Positions 10,277 to 22,165 of a stretch of 64,000 bases of DNA are shown here, in pieces. Position 1 is the stretch's first letter. The number at the start of each line of letters is the position of its first letter. A program made the position numbers and the translations under genes. The stretch comes from Verpa conica (lineage: Eukaryota > Ascomycota > Pezizomycetes > Pezizales > Morchellaceae), in contig JAUFSD010000001.1 of assembly GCA_033030425.1 (NCBI GenBank), positions 2,418,001 through 2,482,000 on the forward strand, written 5' to 3'. Below the pieces are notes generated by a model, which was not told where the DNA came from, searched no databases, and was given only the letters and a program-made list of their open reading frames with translations.

Positions 10277-12667
10277 ATGTCTTCAGAAAACAAGGCCGAC
10301 CACGCAGAAACAGACAGACAAGTCAGTTACGTAATTGACTCAAATATCAATGGGGAGAAGGTTGCAGACGAGGGTAGTGTCCCAGGACCACAGCTAAAGC
10401 GGGCACTAGATGCTCGTCACTTGCAGATGCTGGCAATTGCCTCCAGTATCGGAACTGGTTTGTTTATTGGCTCTGGGCAGGCTTTGAGGAATGGAGGTCC
10501 TGCAGCTGTGGTCGTTTCGTTTACATGGCTTGGTGCTGTGCTAACAACAATGATGCGTACGTATTTTAGAAGGAATTTTAGGGCCCAATGCCTATTTGAA
10601 AGAAGCTAATTGCCATAGAATGTCTTTGCGAAATGGCCACATTGTATCCTAGTTCCGGAAGTTTTGTTACCTACGCAGCGAGGTACATTGATCCTGCTTG
10701 GGGATTCACAATGGGAATAATGTATGTCAAAATTCAAATTTTAACTGTGGATTTACCTCTCAGTATGCAGATTGCATTTTGAAGAGTCTACTACATACCT
10801 TTGGCGGTCTACTTCAAATAAATAAATCTATATAGTAGATATAAAACCAATCCCTACAGCCCCTCTATCTTTCTTCATTGTTCAATACCCATGTCGGGTA
10901 TACAGGTTTCCTATGAGACAGGTCTTTGGAAGCACCAAATCCTAGAGTCTCAAGAATTCAGTATGCAGTTAGCTGCTGTAAATACTGTAAGCTATATAAA
11001 AAAAAGACTTTGAATACTAATGGTTAATATAGGTACTGGGCATGCTGGATCGGAGCTTTTGGCACAGAGGCAACTGCAGCTAGGATTATTGTTGGGTACT
11101 GGCTCCCAGAAGGTTGGAGCTCGACTCCTGGAAATGCGGCGATCTTAATCAGTGTTTTCAATATTATTATGGTCTTGATTCATATATGCCCTGTGAAGGT
11201 GTTTGGTGAAATAGAAGTAAGTAAAAATCATATATAGTCATCTAAGCAGCAAGTAGCTCACCTTTTATGCAGTTTTGGGTATCTTGTTTGAAGGTTTTAT
11301 CTATTTTAATGTTCTTGTTTGTCATCTGGGTCATCATGGGAGGTGGAGGCCCCCAGGGGGAAAAACATGGCGGCGAATACTGGGTACACCCTGGAGCTCT
11401 TCTCAACGGCTTCAAAGGTATAATAATTCGACTGAAGTAATATGGAATCCTTCTAACCATCTATAGGTTTATCGAGTGTTTTTGTAACAGCAGCGTTCTC
11501 TTGTGGAGGTACAGAGGTTGCTGGAATTGCTGGCGGTGAGACCAGACAGCCTCGTATTGCGATGCCCCGTGCTGTCCGCACCTTGATGTTTCGTATCGTC
11601 TTCTTTTACGTCATTACCCTGCTGTTTCTCACGTTTGTGGTATCTGCCGATGATCCGAGGCTCTTGGGTGGAAGTGGGGGTTCCAGCGTAGATGCTTCAC
11701 CGTTTGTGATTGCCATTAGCAGCGCTGGGATCAAAGTGTTGCCTGATATCCTTAACGCGATCGTTCTCTTGTGTGTCTGCAGTGTTGGAAGTGTCAGCAT
11801 CTATACTGCATCTCGTGTGCTGTGCAACATGACACAAACAGGACTCTTAGGGAAATATTGGGGGTTTCATAAAGTTGACAGGCAGGGAAGACCGTAAGTA
11901 GTCGCTATCCGGTCTTGAAAAACATATACTAAGTAAATATACAGGATGCGAGCAATTTTGGTGACCTCGATTATCGCTGTTGGTCTCTCATACTTGAATT
12001 GCACATCTTCTGCAGCGAACGCTTTTGATTGGTATGCTGGTACGACCTTTATTAAATCATTTCTTTCTGATCAAAATAGGTTTACTTCCTTATCGGGTAT
12101 CGCTTTCTTGACCTGTTGGCCGACGATCATCTTTGCGAACTGGCGCTGGCGTGCAGGTATTAAAGCCCAGGGTCTCAACATATTTGAGAGAAAATATGTT
12201 TATCAGGCTTCATGGCGCCCCTTTTACCCAATATTTGGATTCGTAAGAACCTATATTCCCCTTTAATTATTTCAGGACTTTTTGAGATATTCCTAAAGCT
12301 AACTATAAATATTTTTAGATCTCCTTGATTTTTATGTTGTGCTGCCATATTTATGTTTCCGCCTCACCAATCTCTGCCTCATCATCTGCCGAGCATTTCT
12401 TCCGGAGCTGCATTGGTATCCCATTGGTGGTCGTGTTGTACAGTGGCTATAAAATTCTTTTTAGCACGCATATTGTGAGAGCTGTACGTATAATTCTCTT
12501 CTTATGTGTAATTAATTTTCCGTTGACTAACCGATCGTAAATAGAGTTCAATGAACCTATGGGAAGACAGGATCTCAGAGGAAGACTTCTTGGAGCAGGA
12601 GCACAAGCTGGACGAGTACTATGCACAGACAAAGTGGAAACGCTTCCTCTCTTACGTACGCTTTTAG
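10277..12667 (+). CDS. amino-acid permease (APC superfamily, YAT type), 9 exons
   Basis: I assemble nine exons: 10277..10556, 10619..10721, 11033..11216, 11273..11417, 11467..11893, 11945..12031, 12080..12242, 12319..12483, 12545..12667, giving 558 aa. All junctions have GT-AG ends and keep phase, so the gene looks intact. The protein is a plasma-membrane amino-acid:H+ symporter of the fungal YAT family. Seen: hydrophilic N-terminus, LKRALDARHLQMLAIASSIGTGLFIGSG (the family's TM1 signature), ECLCEMATLYPSSGSFVTYAARYIDPAWGF, an EIEFWVSCLKV segment, SCGGTEVAGIAGGE, a WRxRAGIKAQG loop, and the charged cytosolic tail (SSMNLWEDRISEEDFLEQ). Intron 2 is 311 bp, about six times longer than the others. 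Substrate cannot be told. GATA sites upstream suggest nitrogen control. Confidence 0.88.
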
Positions 12668-12886
12668 ATATTGATTTATGTATATAGCCCTGGGGCGGTG
12701 GTGTGTCTTAAAGACCCGTACAAGACGGGAATATTAATCTCACATTATAACGTCATGGTATTTCTTAAAAAACTGCTACTAAACCTCGACCGCGATGCCA
12801 GTGAAATCCCCTAGTAAATCCCACGGGAAAAAGGACAGAAACTGGCAGCCCATATTCCATGCTGCTACCTTCTTTCTCCCTCTAAT

Positions 12887-13291
12887 TCAAGCCCCCTCCG
12901 CAACAATATCCCACTTACCGAAATAGTCCTCCTCTCTCCTCGAAGGCCTAATCAATGTCCCATAATCCACCCTCTTCCCCCCTAACGGCGTCCTCGCCCT
13001 CCGCCACCTCCCCTTCTCCTCCATCTTCAGCTTCCGTAATGCTGTCACCTGTACCTCCCCAGCCTTCCCCTCCAACCCACAGCCCACACAAAACTTAGCA
13101 CTCTTCGAGGAAGACTCATAAAACGCAACCCGCTGGAGCACCGCCAGAGCTAAATCGACATAAACAACTGCCAAGCGAACCGCTAATATAGTAGATGAAA
13201 CGATAGTAGTAAATATAGCCAGTACTAGAAATATAAACATGGCTGGTAGGAGGAGTAGTATTGATATTGTTGATGTTGGCTTCAGCATCAT
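12887..13291 (-). CDS. small membrane protein, unknown function
   Basis: ORF of 134 aa starting at tandem ATG codons (13291/13288). I do not recognise it. Residues 8-55 are almost entirely hydrophobic (ISILLLLPAMFIFLVLAIF then ILAVRLAVVYVDLALAVL), enough for two closely packed membrane helices or a signal-anchor plus one helix. The rest is a basic, soluble tail containing a CVGCG pair of cysteines, RRARTPLGGKRVDYG and a DYFGKWD segment. It is convergent with the permease and shares its short 3' gap. The compositional contrast between hydrophobic head and charged tail and the C/G-rich codons favour a real gene, but there is no family support. Confidence 0.5.
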   Translation of the reverse strand: MMLKPTSTISILLLLPAMFIFLVLAIFTTIVSSTILAVRLAVVYVDLALAVLQRVAFYESSSKSAKFCVGCGLEGKAGEVQVTALRKLKMEEKGRWRRARTPLGGKRVDYGTLIRPSRREEDYFGKWDIVAEGA

Positions 13292-13754
13292 TTGATTTTC
13301 GTTTTTTTGTTTCGTGGATTTTTTTCTTTAAGACCTTTCCCGGGTTTCTCTCGGAGATTATTTAATAGTTTTATGCCGAGTGGGAGTGGGCCCTGCAGGG
13401 TCTAGGAGGCAGAGTAATCTTAGAGTCAACGGGACGATGTGAGACAAGTGTTAACCGAATTAGATAAGGTTAGGGTTATTATTGGTGGGGGGTCTGCAGG
13501 GGGTTGAAGAAATACAGTGTTTGTGAGTATTGCCCATAGCGGTTAATACAACATATATGCCCGGTATGATATACCAAGGCGGGCTACTAAAATCAGAACA
13601 ACTAATACACCAATCATGAGAGGTGAGAGTAAAGGTTAAAAGATTAGACCATCCATTTATTACAAGAACTCTACTTTGGTATAAAAAAATCAAAATAACC
13701 ACCAAACACCGTTCTTCTCCCAGAAAAAAAAAACCAACACTAATAATCCATACT
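13292..13754. other. gap between two minus-strand genes
   Basis: Promoter side of the small membrane protein and 3' flank of the hydrolase. It contains A/T homopolymer tracts (near 13320 and 13720) and a G-rich stretch at about 13483; no gene or RNA seen. Confidence 0.45.
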
Positions 13755-15363
13755 TTATACCGTTGTATTTCTCCTCTTCTCTCTCACTTCAACATCCTTC
13801 ATCTCCTCATTCACTAGTCCGTTAAACTCCTCCCACCCATCTAGGTACAGATGATGCCCTGCCTTCTTCACAATCTGCACCTTTGCCTCACCTCCCCGGC
13901 CTTTCTTATCGCCTCTCCACTCTTCCCCTCCTATCCATCCAGCGCCTTCTTTCTTCTCAACCTCTTCTGGAATCTTAGTATTCCGTATCTTTTCCTCGGC
14001 CGCGAATCCTCCTGCGATATCCATCCAGTCCATCTCACCGTACATCCACACACTCGGAGTCCCGACAAGGTTCTGAGCGTGCCATAATATTGGGCGGCGG
14101 GCATGAGCACCTGGGGCAAGGACATATGCGAGTGCATATTCACCACTACCACGTTGGCGGAAGAGAGAGTATGCGTAATCATGCAATGCCGTACTCTCTG
14201 CAAGTGGGAGCTGCGAGAAGCGGCGTGAAGTCCAACCTGATACTAGACGAGGTCCTAGAGGGCCAGACCAGCGCACAAGCGAGAAAGGACTGATATTAGC
14301 ATCCCAGAGATATGTGAACCATTTCGGTAATGGGCGGCGAGGGGTTGCATTAGGGGTTTTGCCTACGCCTGTTGTGCTCGGGAGGTCGGTTGTTGAGCCT
14401 GGGGCAGAGTGGATTTCATTCCCGGGGTCGTGGGAGACCTTTAGGGAGTCTGGAATGTTGGGATTGGATCTAGTAGCCTCTTCTTGGGTTTGGAGGTACT
14501 CGTCTTGGATTGCAGACTTTGAGTTATCAGGGAGATCCTCGCGGACCGCATATGGGTCCTCTGGAATCCCGACGGGGGAGGCGAGGATGAGTTTATTCAC
14601 ACGGTTTTTATACTTGAGAGCGTAGCGGACAGCAAGGTACCCGCCGAAGGAGTGACCCAGGAGAGTAAATCTCTCGATGCCACGGACCTGCCGCCATTCC
14701 TCGAGTGCATCGATAAACCAATCTTCTGCTTCTGTGATTTTCGCGTCTGGTTCTTTTGATCTGATGCAGAATGGGGGGCGGGAGCTCCGACCATATCCTA
14801 GTAGATCAAGCGACCAGATCTTCCACCCCGCGCGGCGGGAAAGCATGTCATAGTTCCGGTAGAAGAACGCTAACCCGGCACCGTAGCCATGAAGCATGAC
14901 TAGATGGTGCTTTGGATCACCTTCGGCAGTCCGGGTGACTGTGAATTCGTTGATTAAGCGATTTTTTCCTGACAATGGGACCATATTTGAAGCACACTCC
15001 CGAGGACCATGGGGGTCTGCTTCCGGGGGGGAAGCTGTAGCCTCTGCATGGCCATCTTGTGGGGAGAGTGCTGGAACAGGCTTTTTATTAAATGGGAGGA
15101 ATCCAAGAACGGCAGCTTCCGCAGCAGCAGGAGATACGGCGGTCCACTATCCCAATTATTAGAGGAAAAAAAGCTTATATCAGACTAGTAGAAGTGGGGA
15201 AAGAACTAACCCATTGAGTAAAGCCTTCCTTGTATCCTAGAGGAAACATATTACCCGGTAATCTCAATCTACCACCCTTTGCAGAATCCGAATCGGCAGT
15301 GCCTTGGGTATCGGCACCTCGTTTAGAGGCAAGAGGGCTCTGTTGAGTCCGTGCTTCGGTCAT
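13755..15363 (-). CDS. alpha/beta hydrolase, ABHD4/5-CLD1 type phospholipase/acyltransferase-like
   Basis: Two exons: complement(13755..15146, 15211..15363), 514 aa; GTTAGT donor, GATAG acceptor. The start is the ATG at 15363; the frame is open further upstream but without another ATG. The splice restores YKEGFTQWW, the conserved N-terminal motif of the CGI-58/ABHD5/Cld1 branch. Then come LVMLHGYGAG (oxyanion region), LLGYGRSSRP, the nucleophile elbow GHSFGGY, a long variable lid rich in Pro/Ser (about 250-320), the DWMD acid region and the C-terminal GHHLYLDGWEEF, whose HHLYLD fits the HX4D motif of this branch. Yeast Cld1 is a mitochondrial cardiolipin phospholipase; ABHD5 members act at lipid droplets. 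All triad positions look present, so it should be active. Which lipid it uses is inference. The 3' half encodes a Lys/Gly/Glu-rich loop (EKKEGAGWIGGEEWRGDK). Confidence 0.85.
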
Positions 15364-16448
15364 GATGCCGTTTGGTGGGTTCGGGGCTATGAGCCCGTGC
15401 TGGTGGCGGCGAAAGGGAGAGTACTGGCTATCGATACGAGCAAAGAGGAAGAGTGGAGCCGAGAAACCAAGTGAAAGTGCCGACGAGAGGCGTAAAAAGT
15501 GGGTTGAGTGGAAATATATTTGTGAACGCAACTTGGATAGTTGACTGAGCGAATAGCTCTAAGGCTGAGGGGGAGGGGAGGGGATTGATATAGGATATAG
15601 AGTAGGGGGAGAAGAGAGGATCAAGGGGCAAGATGAATGATGAGTGAGATGGAGGGGACTATTCTAGGAAGCGGAAGACGGGGGAATTTAGGTCCGGTAG
15701 ATGTTGGGTCAAGTAGTTGTTGATGTGGAGTTAAGCTCTTGGTGTATCATAGATGTATCACGAATACCATAGATGTGTTAGAGTTGTGGCGTACTGTAGG
15801 ATGCTTAACTCCGGGCCGCGTTACGTATCACTCGGCTTACGGTGTGACATGGCTGCCCGAGTGGCTGAGTGGCTAATGAGCCAATTAGACCTCCAGAGTA
15901 GATGTGTCTCTACTCCCCTGCTACACACTCTCGCCTACTAACTCCCTCTCCACTTACTCCCTCTCCACTTACTCCCTCTCCACTTACTACCCTACTTACT
16001 CCTACATTCCCTACTCCCATCCCCACATCATCACTCCCTCGGCTGTTGCCGTTCTTTGTCCCCTCGGTATAACTTGGCGGACAGTTGGATTCTCTTGCTT
16101 TCCCTATTATAGTATCACTATGTTCTATTCCTGAGATCTCTCCCTTCAGCTGGGCTGCTGTACATACTATATACATGTACACATATATATATACATACAT
16201 ATATACATATACTCTGTGTATACATTACTCTGCGTATACTCTAGATATACACAGATAAACACATACTTGACCCCCTGTGTTAGTATCCGATAGATCCTTA
16301 CCCTTCACTCCCGCTTCCGGTCCCGTGGCGTCACCAGACATCTTTCAGCCTCGACCCCCGAGTGACGACTGTGTCCCATTACCCCGAGACCGTCCCTCTC
16401 CCCCTCCCCTCCCCTCCCCTCCCCTCCTCTCTCCTCTCCCTCCCCACA
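15364..16448. other. divergent promoter region between the hydrolase and SPO7
   Basis: 1.1 kb with no gene. It holds a 15-bp tandem repeat, a TA/CA-rich microsatellite at about 16160-16230 and a long pyrimidine tract (16387-16446, CCCCTCCCCT-type) directly upstream of the SPO7 start, a common feature of fungal promoters just before the transcription start. Confidence 0.55.
15938..15990. repeat. 15-bp tandem repeat
   Basis: Units of CACTTACTCCCTCTC: two exact copies at 15951-15965 and 15966-15980, a diverged copy before (15938-15950) and a partial copy after (15981-15990). Lies in the promoter region of SPO7; a minisatellite, not coding. Confidence 0.8.
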
Positions 16449-17795
16449 ATGACGTTATCACCATCATCATCATCATCATCATCATCCGCTATTGAGACTC
16501 CAGAGCTTGACCTCGCCATCAAAGGCTCCCTCCCCACACGTCCCCCTCTACATTCACTCACCTCATCCATCACCTCTAGAACCCCTCCTGCTCCCCCAGG
16601 TAATCCCCTCGATAACGCCCCGTCTTCTCCCTCCCAGGTCTATCTCAACCTCCTTATCCTCGAAGCATCACTACGTAGCCAGTATCTCCATCATCTCGCA
16701 CGCCGCCGGAAATTCACATTCTTCATCCTTCTGCTGTTCCTCTGGAACGCGTTCTTCTTTCACCGCATATATTTCCTCGGGGGGTCACCCTACTACTACA
16801 TTTCTCACCTCGAATGGCTCGGCCTTCTTGGGGGAAGTGTCACAGGCACACTCTACTATGCTACGGGCCTCTATGAAAAAACAATTGTTGAACCTCGCCG
16901 CTTTGTCTCGACTTCTAACCGTGGCCTCCGCGGCTTCAACGTGAAACTCGTCAAAGTCCCCTTTTCCACACGCCAATGGATCATCTGGTGGTGGAATTGG
17001 TACACCTTCCACCCACCTCCACCTCCGCGGAGGCCTCCATCAACTGCTACACGTCGACTATCTTCGACCAGTGGTACAAAACCCCGCCGGCTAAGCGCAA
17101 GCACCCGAAGACCTATACCACCGGTCCATGAGCACAGCCACCGACATACACCCTCCCTCTCCTCCATCGCAATGGGCCGCACACCATCACAACTGACCCC
17201 GCATCCAGAGGAAGCAACAGAAGACGACCCCTCAGATGAAGTCGAGGAATACCTTCCCGGGGGACTCCACCTTAAGCTCGTGATCCTGCCTAAACGTTTC
17301 AGCGCGGACTTTCGCGAAGGCTGGGAAATATACCGAACAGAGTACTGGGAGCGGGAAAACGAGGCACGGTCTCTACGGCGCAAGGATGTAAACCGGCGGT
17401 ACTGGCCTTTGTCGGGGTCAAAGGGGAAGGAGGAGGTTCAAGACCGGCTTTCTGTCCCTTTAGGTTCAACAGCCTCTCCTGGAGCTAGGGTAAGACGCTC
17501 TCCGAGTGTATCCTCCCGTGCGGGAACACCTGAGCCGGAAGCGGGGACGCCCACGGGAAAGCGTAGAAGTGGAAGTTTTGTAACGAAACGGAGACCAAAT
17601 ATGGCACCAGGATTGGTTCCTGGAGGGAAGAGTGGGGATGTGTCGGACTCTGGTTCAAATACTGCCGGGACCGATAGGAGGAGTGAGAGTCCCGCTACCG
17701 ACAAGAGCTCGTCGAGCACAGGGACGGGGAAACGGAAGGCTAGTGGGAAAGGAAAGGGGAGAGGTAGAAAGAACGTAATTGCAGGAGACGGATGA
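16449..17795 (+). CDS. SPO7: Spo7-like regulatory subunit of the Nem1-Spo7 phosphatase
   Basis: Intronless, 448 aa from the first ATG at 16449 (the frame is open upstream but starts there with GTG). The core at about 58-190 has the Spo7 signature: SQVYLNLLILEASLRSQYL, a basic RRRKFTFF leading into a first membrane helix, FLGGSPYYY, a second helix (LEWLGLLGGSVTGTLYYATGLY) and PRRFVSTSNRGLRGFNVKLVKVP. Spo7 sits in the ER/nuclear envelope, binds Nem1, and the pair dephosphorylates the lipin Pah1, so controlling phosphatidate-to-diacylglycerol flux and nuclear membrane growth. A second conserved block (LHLKLVILPKRFSADFREGWEIYRTEYWERE) follows at about 270. The N-terminus carries a poly-Ser run coded by a TCA microsatellite and the C-terminal third is Ser/Gly/Lys-rich, probably disordered. 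Yeast Spo7 is 259 aa; filamentous-fungal versions are longer through such tails. Confidence 0.88.
   Translation: MTLSPSSSSSSSSAIETPELDLAIKGSLPTRPPLHSLTSSITSRTPPAPPGNPLDNAPSSPSQVYLNLLILEASLRSQYLHHLARRRKFTFFILLLFLWNAFFFHRIYFLGGSPYYYISHLEWLGLLGGSVTGTLYYATGLYEKTIVEPRRFVSTSNRGLRGFNVKLVKVPFSTRQWIIWWWNWYTFHPPPPPRRPPSTATRRLSSTSGTKPRRLSASTRRPIPPVHEHSHRHTPSLSSIAMGRTPSQLTPHPEEATEDDPSDEVEEYLPGGLHLKLVILPKRFSADFREGWEIYRTEYWERENEARSLRRKDVNRRYWPLSGSKGKEEVQDRLSVPLGSTASPGARVRRSPSVSSRAGTPEPEAGTPTGKRRSGSFVTKRRPNMAPGLVPGGKSGDVSDSGSNTAGTDRRSESPATDKSSSSTGTGKRKASGKGKGRGRKNVIAGDG
16462..16486 (+). repeat. ATC/TCA trinucleotide microsatellite inside SPO7
   Basis: Eight or so consecutive CAT/ATC units read in the SPO7 frame as a run of serines near the N-terminus. 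Length variation would change the number of serines without breaking the frame. Confidence 0.85.
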
Positions 17796-18701
17796 TGTAA
17801 GCTTTTCTTTTTCTTTTTCTTGTTTCTTGGTTTGGTAGCGAGACGGGTTTTGCGGGAAAATAGTGGGCGCTCTTTTTCTTGTTTTTTATTTTTTTTTTCT
17901 ATGGATTTTTCAACACTGGTTTTGAGGAGGGGTGGGGCAATGGGTATATCTAGATGCAGTTTGTAGAAAGCTATGGCTGGGTACGGGAATGGGTTGTGAT
18001 ATCAACTATCACAGGAGAGTGATAATCTATGAAGACGACTTGTTAATTGTAAATTTTATACCTGGAGAGCGAGTACTACGGTGATGGAAAGGATATGCAT
18101 CGAGCATAGGACTGCATGGTAGTCGTATTGCTATCTTAGGGCAAATATCCCTAGTGGCCCGCTACACAGGGCATCGAGCCTGTGAACAATGTTACACCCC
18201 AATTAGATATTTTTAAGTTCAGGACTAGGTTATGCACTCAGAAACCGGGATACCGGAAGGCCAGGTAGATAATGAGTATTCTCTAAAATGCGTATGGAGT
18301 GGTAGCGTGTGGATGTCTTAAATTACTGCAGCTAATACTCGTTTTAAGTGCTGATGCGAGATTGCATCCCATTACCGTATCTAGGTATTACACCCAGGGA
18401 CAGGGGGATAGGTGATAAGAGTCATGCGGGATTTAATCGTGGGTGAGCACGAGACGTATTGTTGGTGCCGAGGTGTTATACTTACACTTTAGAAAAATAC
18501 TTCATAGACAATCACTCGTCTCAAAGACATATTTATTTATATTTGTTAGTTCATTATCTAATCAACAATTTATTTAATTACACTATTTCGATAAAAAAAA
18601 ATATAAAAGAAACCTTAACTCCTTATACATGCATATATAAATCTCAATCCCTAAATCATTAGACAATACATTAGCAAATACACAACCCTCCCACTCTCAA
18701 T
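17796..18701. other. convergent intergenic gap
   Basis: 3' flanks of SPO7 (+) and of the MFS gene (-). T-rich tract after the SPO7 stop, otherwise AT-rich; only chance-size ORFs. Confidence 0.5.
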
Positions 18702-20615
18702 CTACACCTCAGAAGACTTTTCTGACTCCCGAGCATCCTCTTCTTGCTGCTGGATGCGTTTCCTTTCTATGAGGAACTGGCAGAACTTTGAGTTATCTCT
18801 AATTCGTTGCCCTATTGTTTTTCATCAGCTGGGAAGATACATAAAAAGGAGAGAGGAACGGGGGAGTAGCTTACCGTGGATAATAAATAGATATGGAATA
18901 ATAGACATAGCTACAGCTGCAAAACCAAGAAGACTCGACGCCCAAGGTATCGTCAATTTCTTATACACTGTATAACGAATCGCATTAGTATAAAACCAAC
19001 AACCCCCCCCCCCAAAAAAAAAGACTAATTATAGAATAGATAAAAAGAACATACTAGTCCCAGCAAATAATGGAAACGCCGCTCCAAGCATAGATCTACA
19101 CATACTCGTTGCAGCCATCGCCGACGCCGCATAAATCTCGTACGCATCAGTGAGATAATTCAAGAAGGCAGTAAATATTATACAAAAGCCGAAGCCGAAG
19201 GGGATTCCAGCAAGCATTGGGACAATCCAATGGATATCACCCCTTGCTGTCCAGGCTTGCCAGAATAGTGATGAGCAATAGATTGCGCCGCCGAGGCAGG
19301 CGATTGGGAGGCGGCGGTATTCGGGGCTGATGTTTTTAGTAGGGTTGGCTTTTTGCAGGCGGTGGATGTATTCGTCCCAGGACATGGCGACCACGCAGGC
19401 GAAAATAGCACCGACAGCAAGTGGGAGGAAGGCGAGGCCAGCATCACCAGGGGAGAAGCCGTAGATCCCTGGAGGGTTAGTTTTTTTTGAAATTATTTTT
19501 TTGGGGGGTGCCTACCTTGGAAGATTAGTGGGTAGCTTGTGAAGAAGAGGTAGAATGTTCCGTATAGAAGGGCTAGGAAGACACTGGTGAGGAAGACAAT
19601 GCTCTCTTGCCAGAACATCCGGAAGGGTCTAGTTAAAGTTGTGGCGAAGATGCTTAGTAGAGATCTTTCATCTAGCTCTAATGGTGCAATAGAAGTCTTA
19701 TTCCCTGCTTTCCTCATCTGTTGCGCGCGTTGTACTAGTAGGATTGGTCCATATGTTTCTGGGCAGAAGAATAAAAGAGGTATGAAAGAGACGCCAGCAA
19801 TAATGACACCAAGCCAGAATGCCATACGCCATCCAAGAGGTGATGCAGATATGTACCCAGTTAAGAAGGGAGCAAATGTTGGGCCGACCATAGTAAATGC
19901 ACAAAACAATGCCATAGCTAGAGAGACATTAGTATCGCGAAATTCCAAGATAGATGATCCGATGACTCACCTCTTCCCCTCTGTACTGGATCATTCCAAA
20001 CATCTGCTAATTGACCACCAACAACACTTAATGGTGCACTTGCGCCTATGCCCGATAGGAACCGGAATGCCAGTAGTGCACCAAGATTAGGTGCTAAAGC
20101 ACATCCTATAGACATGGTCGTAAAAAACGTAAAAGCGACAACAGTGACCCATTTTCGACCGTAGAACTCGCTGACTGGCGCAAAGAAGATGGGACCAACA
20201 ACATAGCCGATCAAGTAGAGTGATATAGTAAGAGATGATACAACACTATTTGTGATACCAAGGTCTTCCCGTATAAAGCTAATTGCGCCAGATGGTAAAG
20301 ACGATGCAAAGGTCGAATTCGAAACAGTCAAGATTCCCACGAAGGATATGAACGTTTTTCGTTTCTATGTGGTGATATAATTCAGCAAGAGGAGTGATGT
20401 GATGCTATTTATGACTAACTCACCATGGTCCAGTTGTACGGATTATCAGGATCACCAGGTGCAAAGAACACCATATTTCTGTTTGGAGTCTCATCAAACT
20501 TCTCTTCCATCTTCTCAGCTTCATCAGGCGTGGGCTCTGAGTAATCTGTTTGTCCTGGACCAGACCAATGGCTAGGTCTAATCGACAAAGACTGGGTGAG
20601 CTGTAGTTCAGCCAT
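18702..20615 (-). CDS. MFS multidrug:H+ antiporter, DHA1 family (Flr1/Tpo-like)
   Basis: Six exons: complement(18702..18811, 18875..18967, 19055..19468, 19516..19917, 19971..20364, 20424..20615), 534 aa; every junction is GT-AG and phases agree. Start is the ATG at 20615; the longer upstream reading begins with GTG. Seen: cytosolic N-terminus ending in the family's DPDNPYNWT motif, 12 predicted helices, LGIT..V..LTISLYLIGYVVGP, the loop 2-3 motif SEFYGRKWV, SGIGASAPLSVVGGQLADVW..VQRGRAMA (DHA1 motif C region), PLGWRMAFW, the long central loop with ETYGPILLVQRAQQMRK, and a basic C-terminal tail. Role by family: export of toxic organics or polyamines across the plasma membrane using the proton gradient. 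Substrate unknown. Intron 4 contains adjacent homopolymers (T9/G10-type), a likely sequencing-error spot but noncoding. Confidence 0.88.
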
Positions 20616-22165
20616 GGGGAATTTTTTTGTTCCTTTGGACCACGTCGAGAAACTCTTGGTCAAAGAGGTAGCTTCAAAGCTCAATTGTGTGAACACAGGA
20701 AGAACAAAGCTGTGGGTAAAAGAAAAGAAGGAAACGAGAAAACTCCAGTGGCCCTTGTTGATAAATATCGAATGTGGGGTACTATCAAGCTGTTCTCATT
20801 TTTTTTTCTGGACTCGGCTATTCGGCACGGGCCGGGGTTTATTTTACTTCATATGGGATTAGTAGACTATTGGGCCGCTGTCATACATGAATTTCACTGC
20901 CTGGTTTATTAGGTGCGTATATATGATGGAACTTGGGCCAAGTTGAGCAGGTCCACAACTCCTGAGGTACAAGCATTGGGTGCAGCTTAGAGCACAGATC
21001 TTCACTACGGCCCGAGATCCTAGGCGATTGCTTCCTCTAGTTGAAGGTGATTTTCATAATTCTGCATTACATTTGTAATCCGTAACTATTGGGGGGAGGT
21101 TTCCTTCTGGAAACCATTTATGTTCCACAAGCTCAAGGAGTAACTTTTCTGAGCCGCAACGATTGCCGATAGCAAATGCCGGCCATATTACCGAATAAAA
21201 AAATACCCTAATGCCTATAATCAGTATATCATATTTTTTTCCACCCTTGATTAAGATTAATATCCTTTAAACAAAATAGACTAATAGGGTATCTGCAAAT
21301 CAAAATATATTGCGAGTTTTTTTCCTCTCCCACAAATATTCTTAGCGCTCTACCAGACCCCAATAACCAAACGCCTAGCTACATAGCTAGCTTGCATATC
21401 AGCCTGAAATTCCCATCTCAATCGACGCCTCGGGGTCCGTCAAACTTCCCCGAGGAGAATATGTATAGTCCTGCTGGATTCGACCCTATGATAGACGCTT
21501 TTACCAATGCCGTACCAATGCGCAAAGCGACTCGGCATATTTTATCGGCATGAGTTGTCCATACCGGTGGGTCCGTTCAGTCGGCATACAGGCGCCTCTT
21601 TTTATTTCATTTTTACGTGTCGATCATTCCCCAAGCCGGGTGAGAGGAGATGATCGAAAAGAGTTTGCCGGAAACAGAACCTCGGGATGCCGCAGATACG
21701 TAAAATACTCTATGCAGGCCGGCATAGTAGATAGAGTAACTCTACTTTGGAGAGTACATGGTTTAGGTCACGCACCTATGCCCCTCATCGCTTTGCCGAC
21801 TTCTGATGTATCGAGTTCCCGATGATGCACCCTATTGCAGCTATTGATTGTTCTTTTTTCTTCCCCGCTTCAGGAAGGCAGATGCTGTGGTCCAAATACT
21901 GCATATTCGTGCCGAGGAAAAGAATCGTATATTTACTTTATAAAGCTCTGTGAGTATGTACGCCGCGTAGAAATTTGAAAAGTGACGAGCCTAGGTCGAG
22001 AATCGTGATGAGTAGTGGATGTTGTAAAAAATGGTCAGAGCTCTAATGGCGGGTCACTACCGGATCCTCACCACGGGAGATACCAGATATTTAGAACAAG
22101 CCTAGATAGCTCGTGCAGGGTCAAGTTTGTTTTGTGACGGGGAAAGAGCCAGGGTATAGAAGCTA

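Noticed and set aside
15364..15531. N-terminal extension of the Cld1-like hydrolase (would look like a mitochondrial presequence)
   Set aside because: The frame is open but its first codon is TTG and no ATG precedes 15363; treated as 5' UTR.
15848..15900. tRNA-like A box (GCCCGAGTGGCTGAGTGGC)
   Set aside because: It resembles the 5' half of a Leu/Ser tRNA, but there is no B box (GGTTCGAATCC-like) nor a pairing 3' acceptor strand within the next 100 bases.
16362..16448. Longer N-terminus for SPO7
   Set aside because: It begins with GTG and is translated from the promoter pyrimidine tract; the first ATG is at 16449.
20616..20696. Longer N-terminus for the MFS transporter
   Set aside because: It begins with GTG and has no upstream ATG; the first ATG is at 20615.
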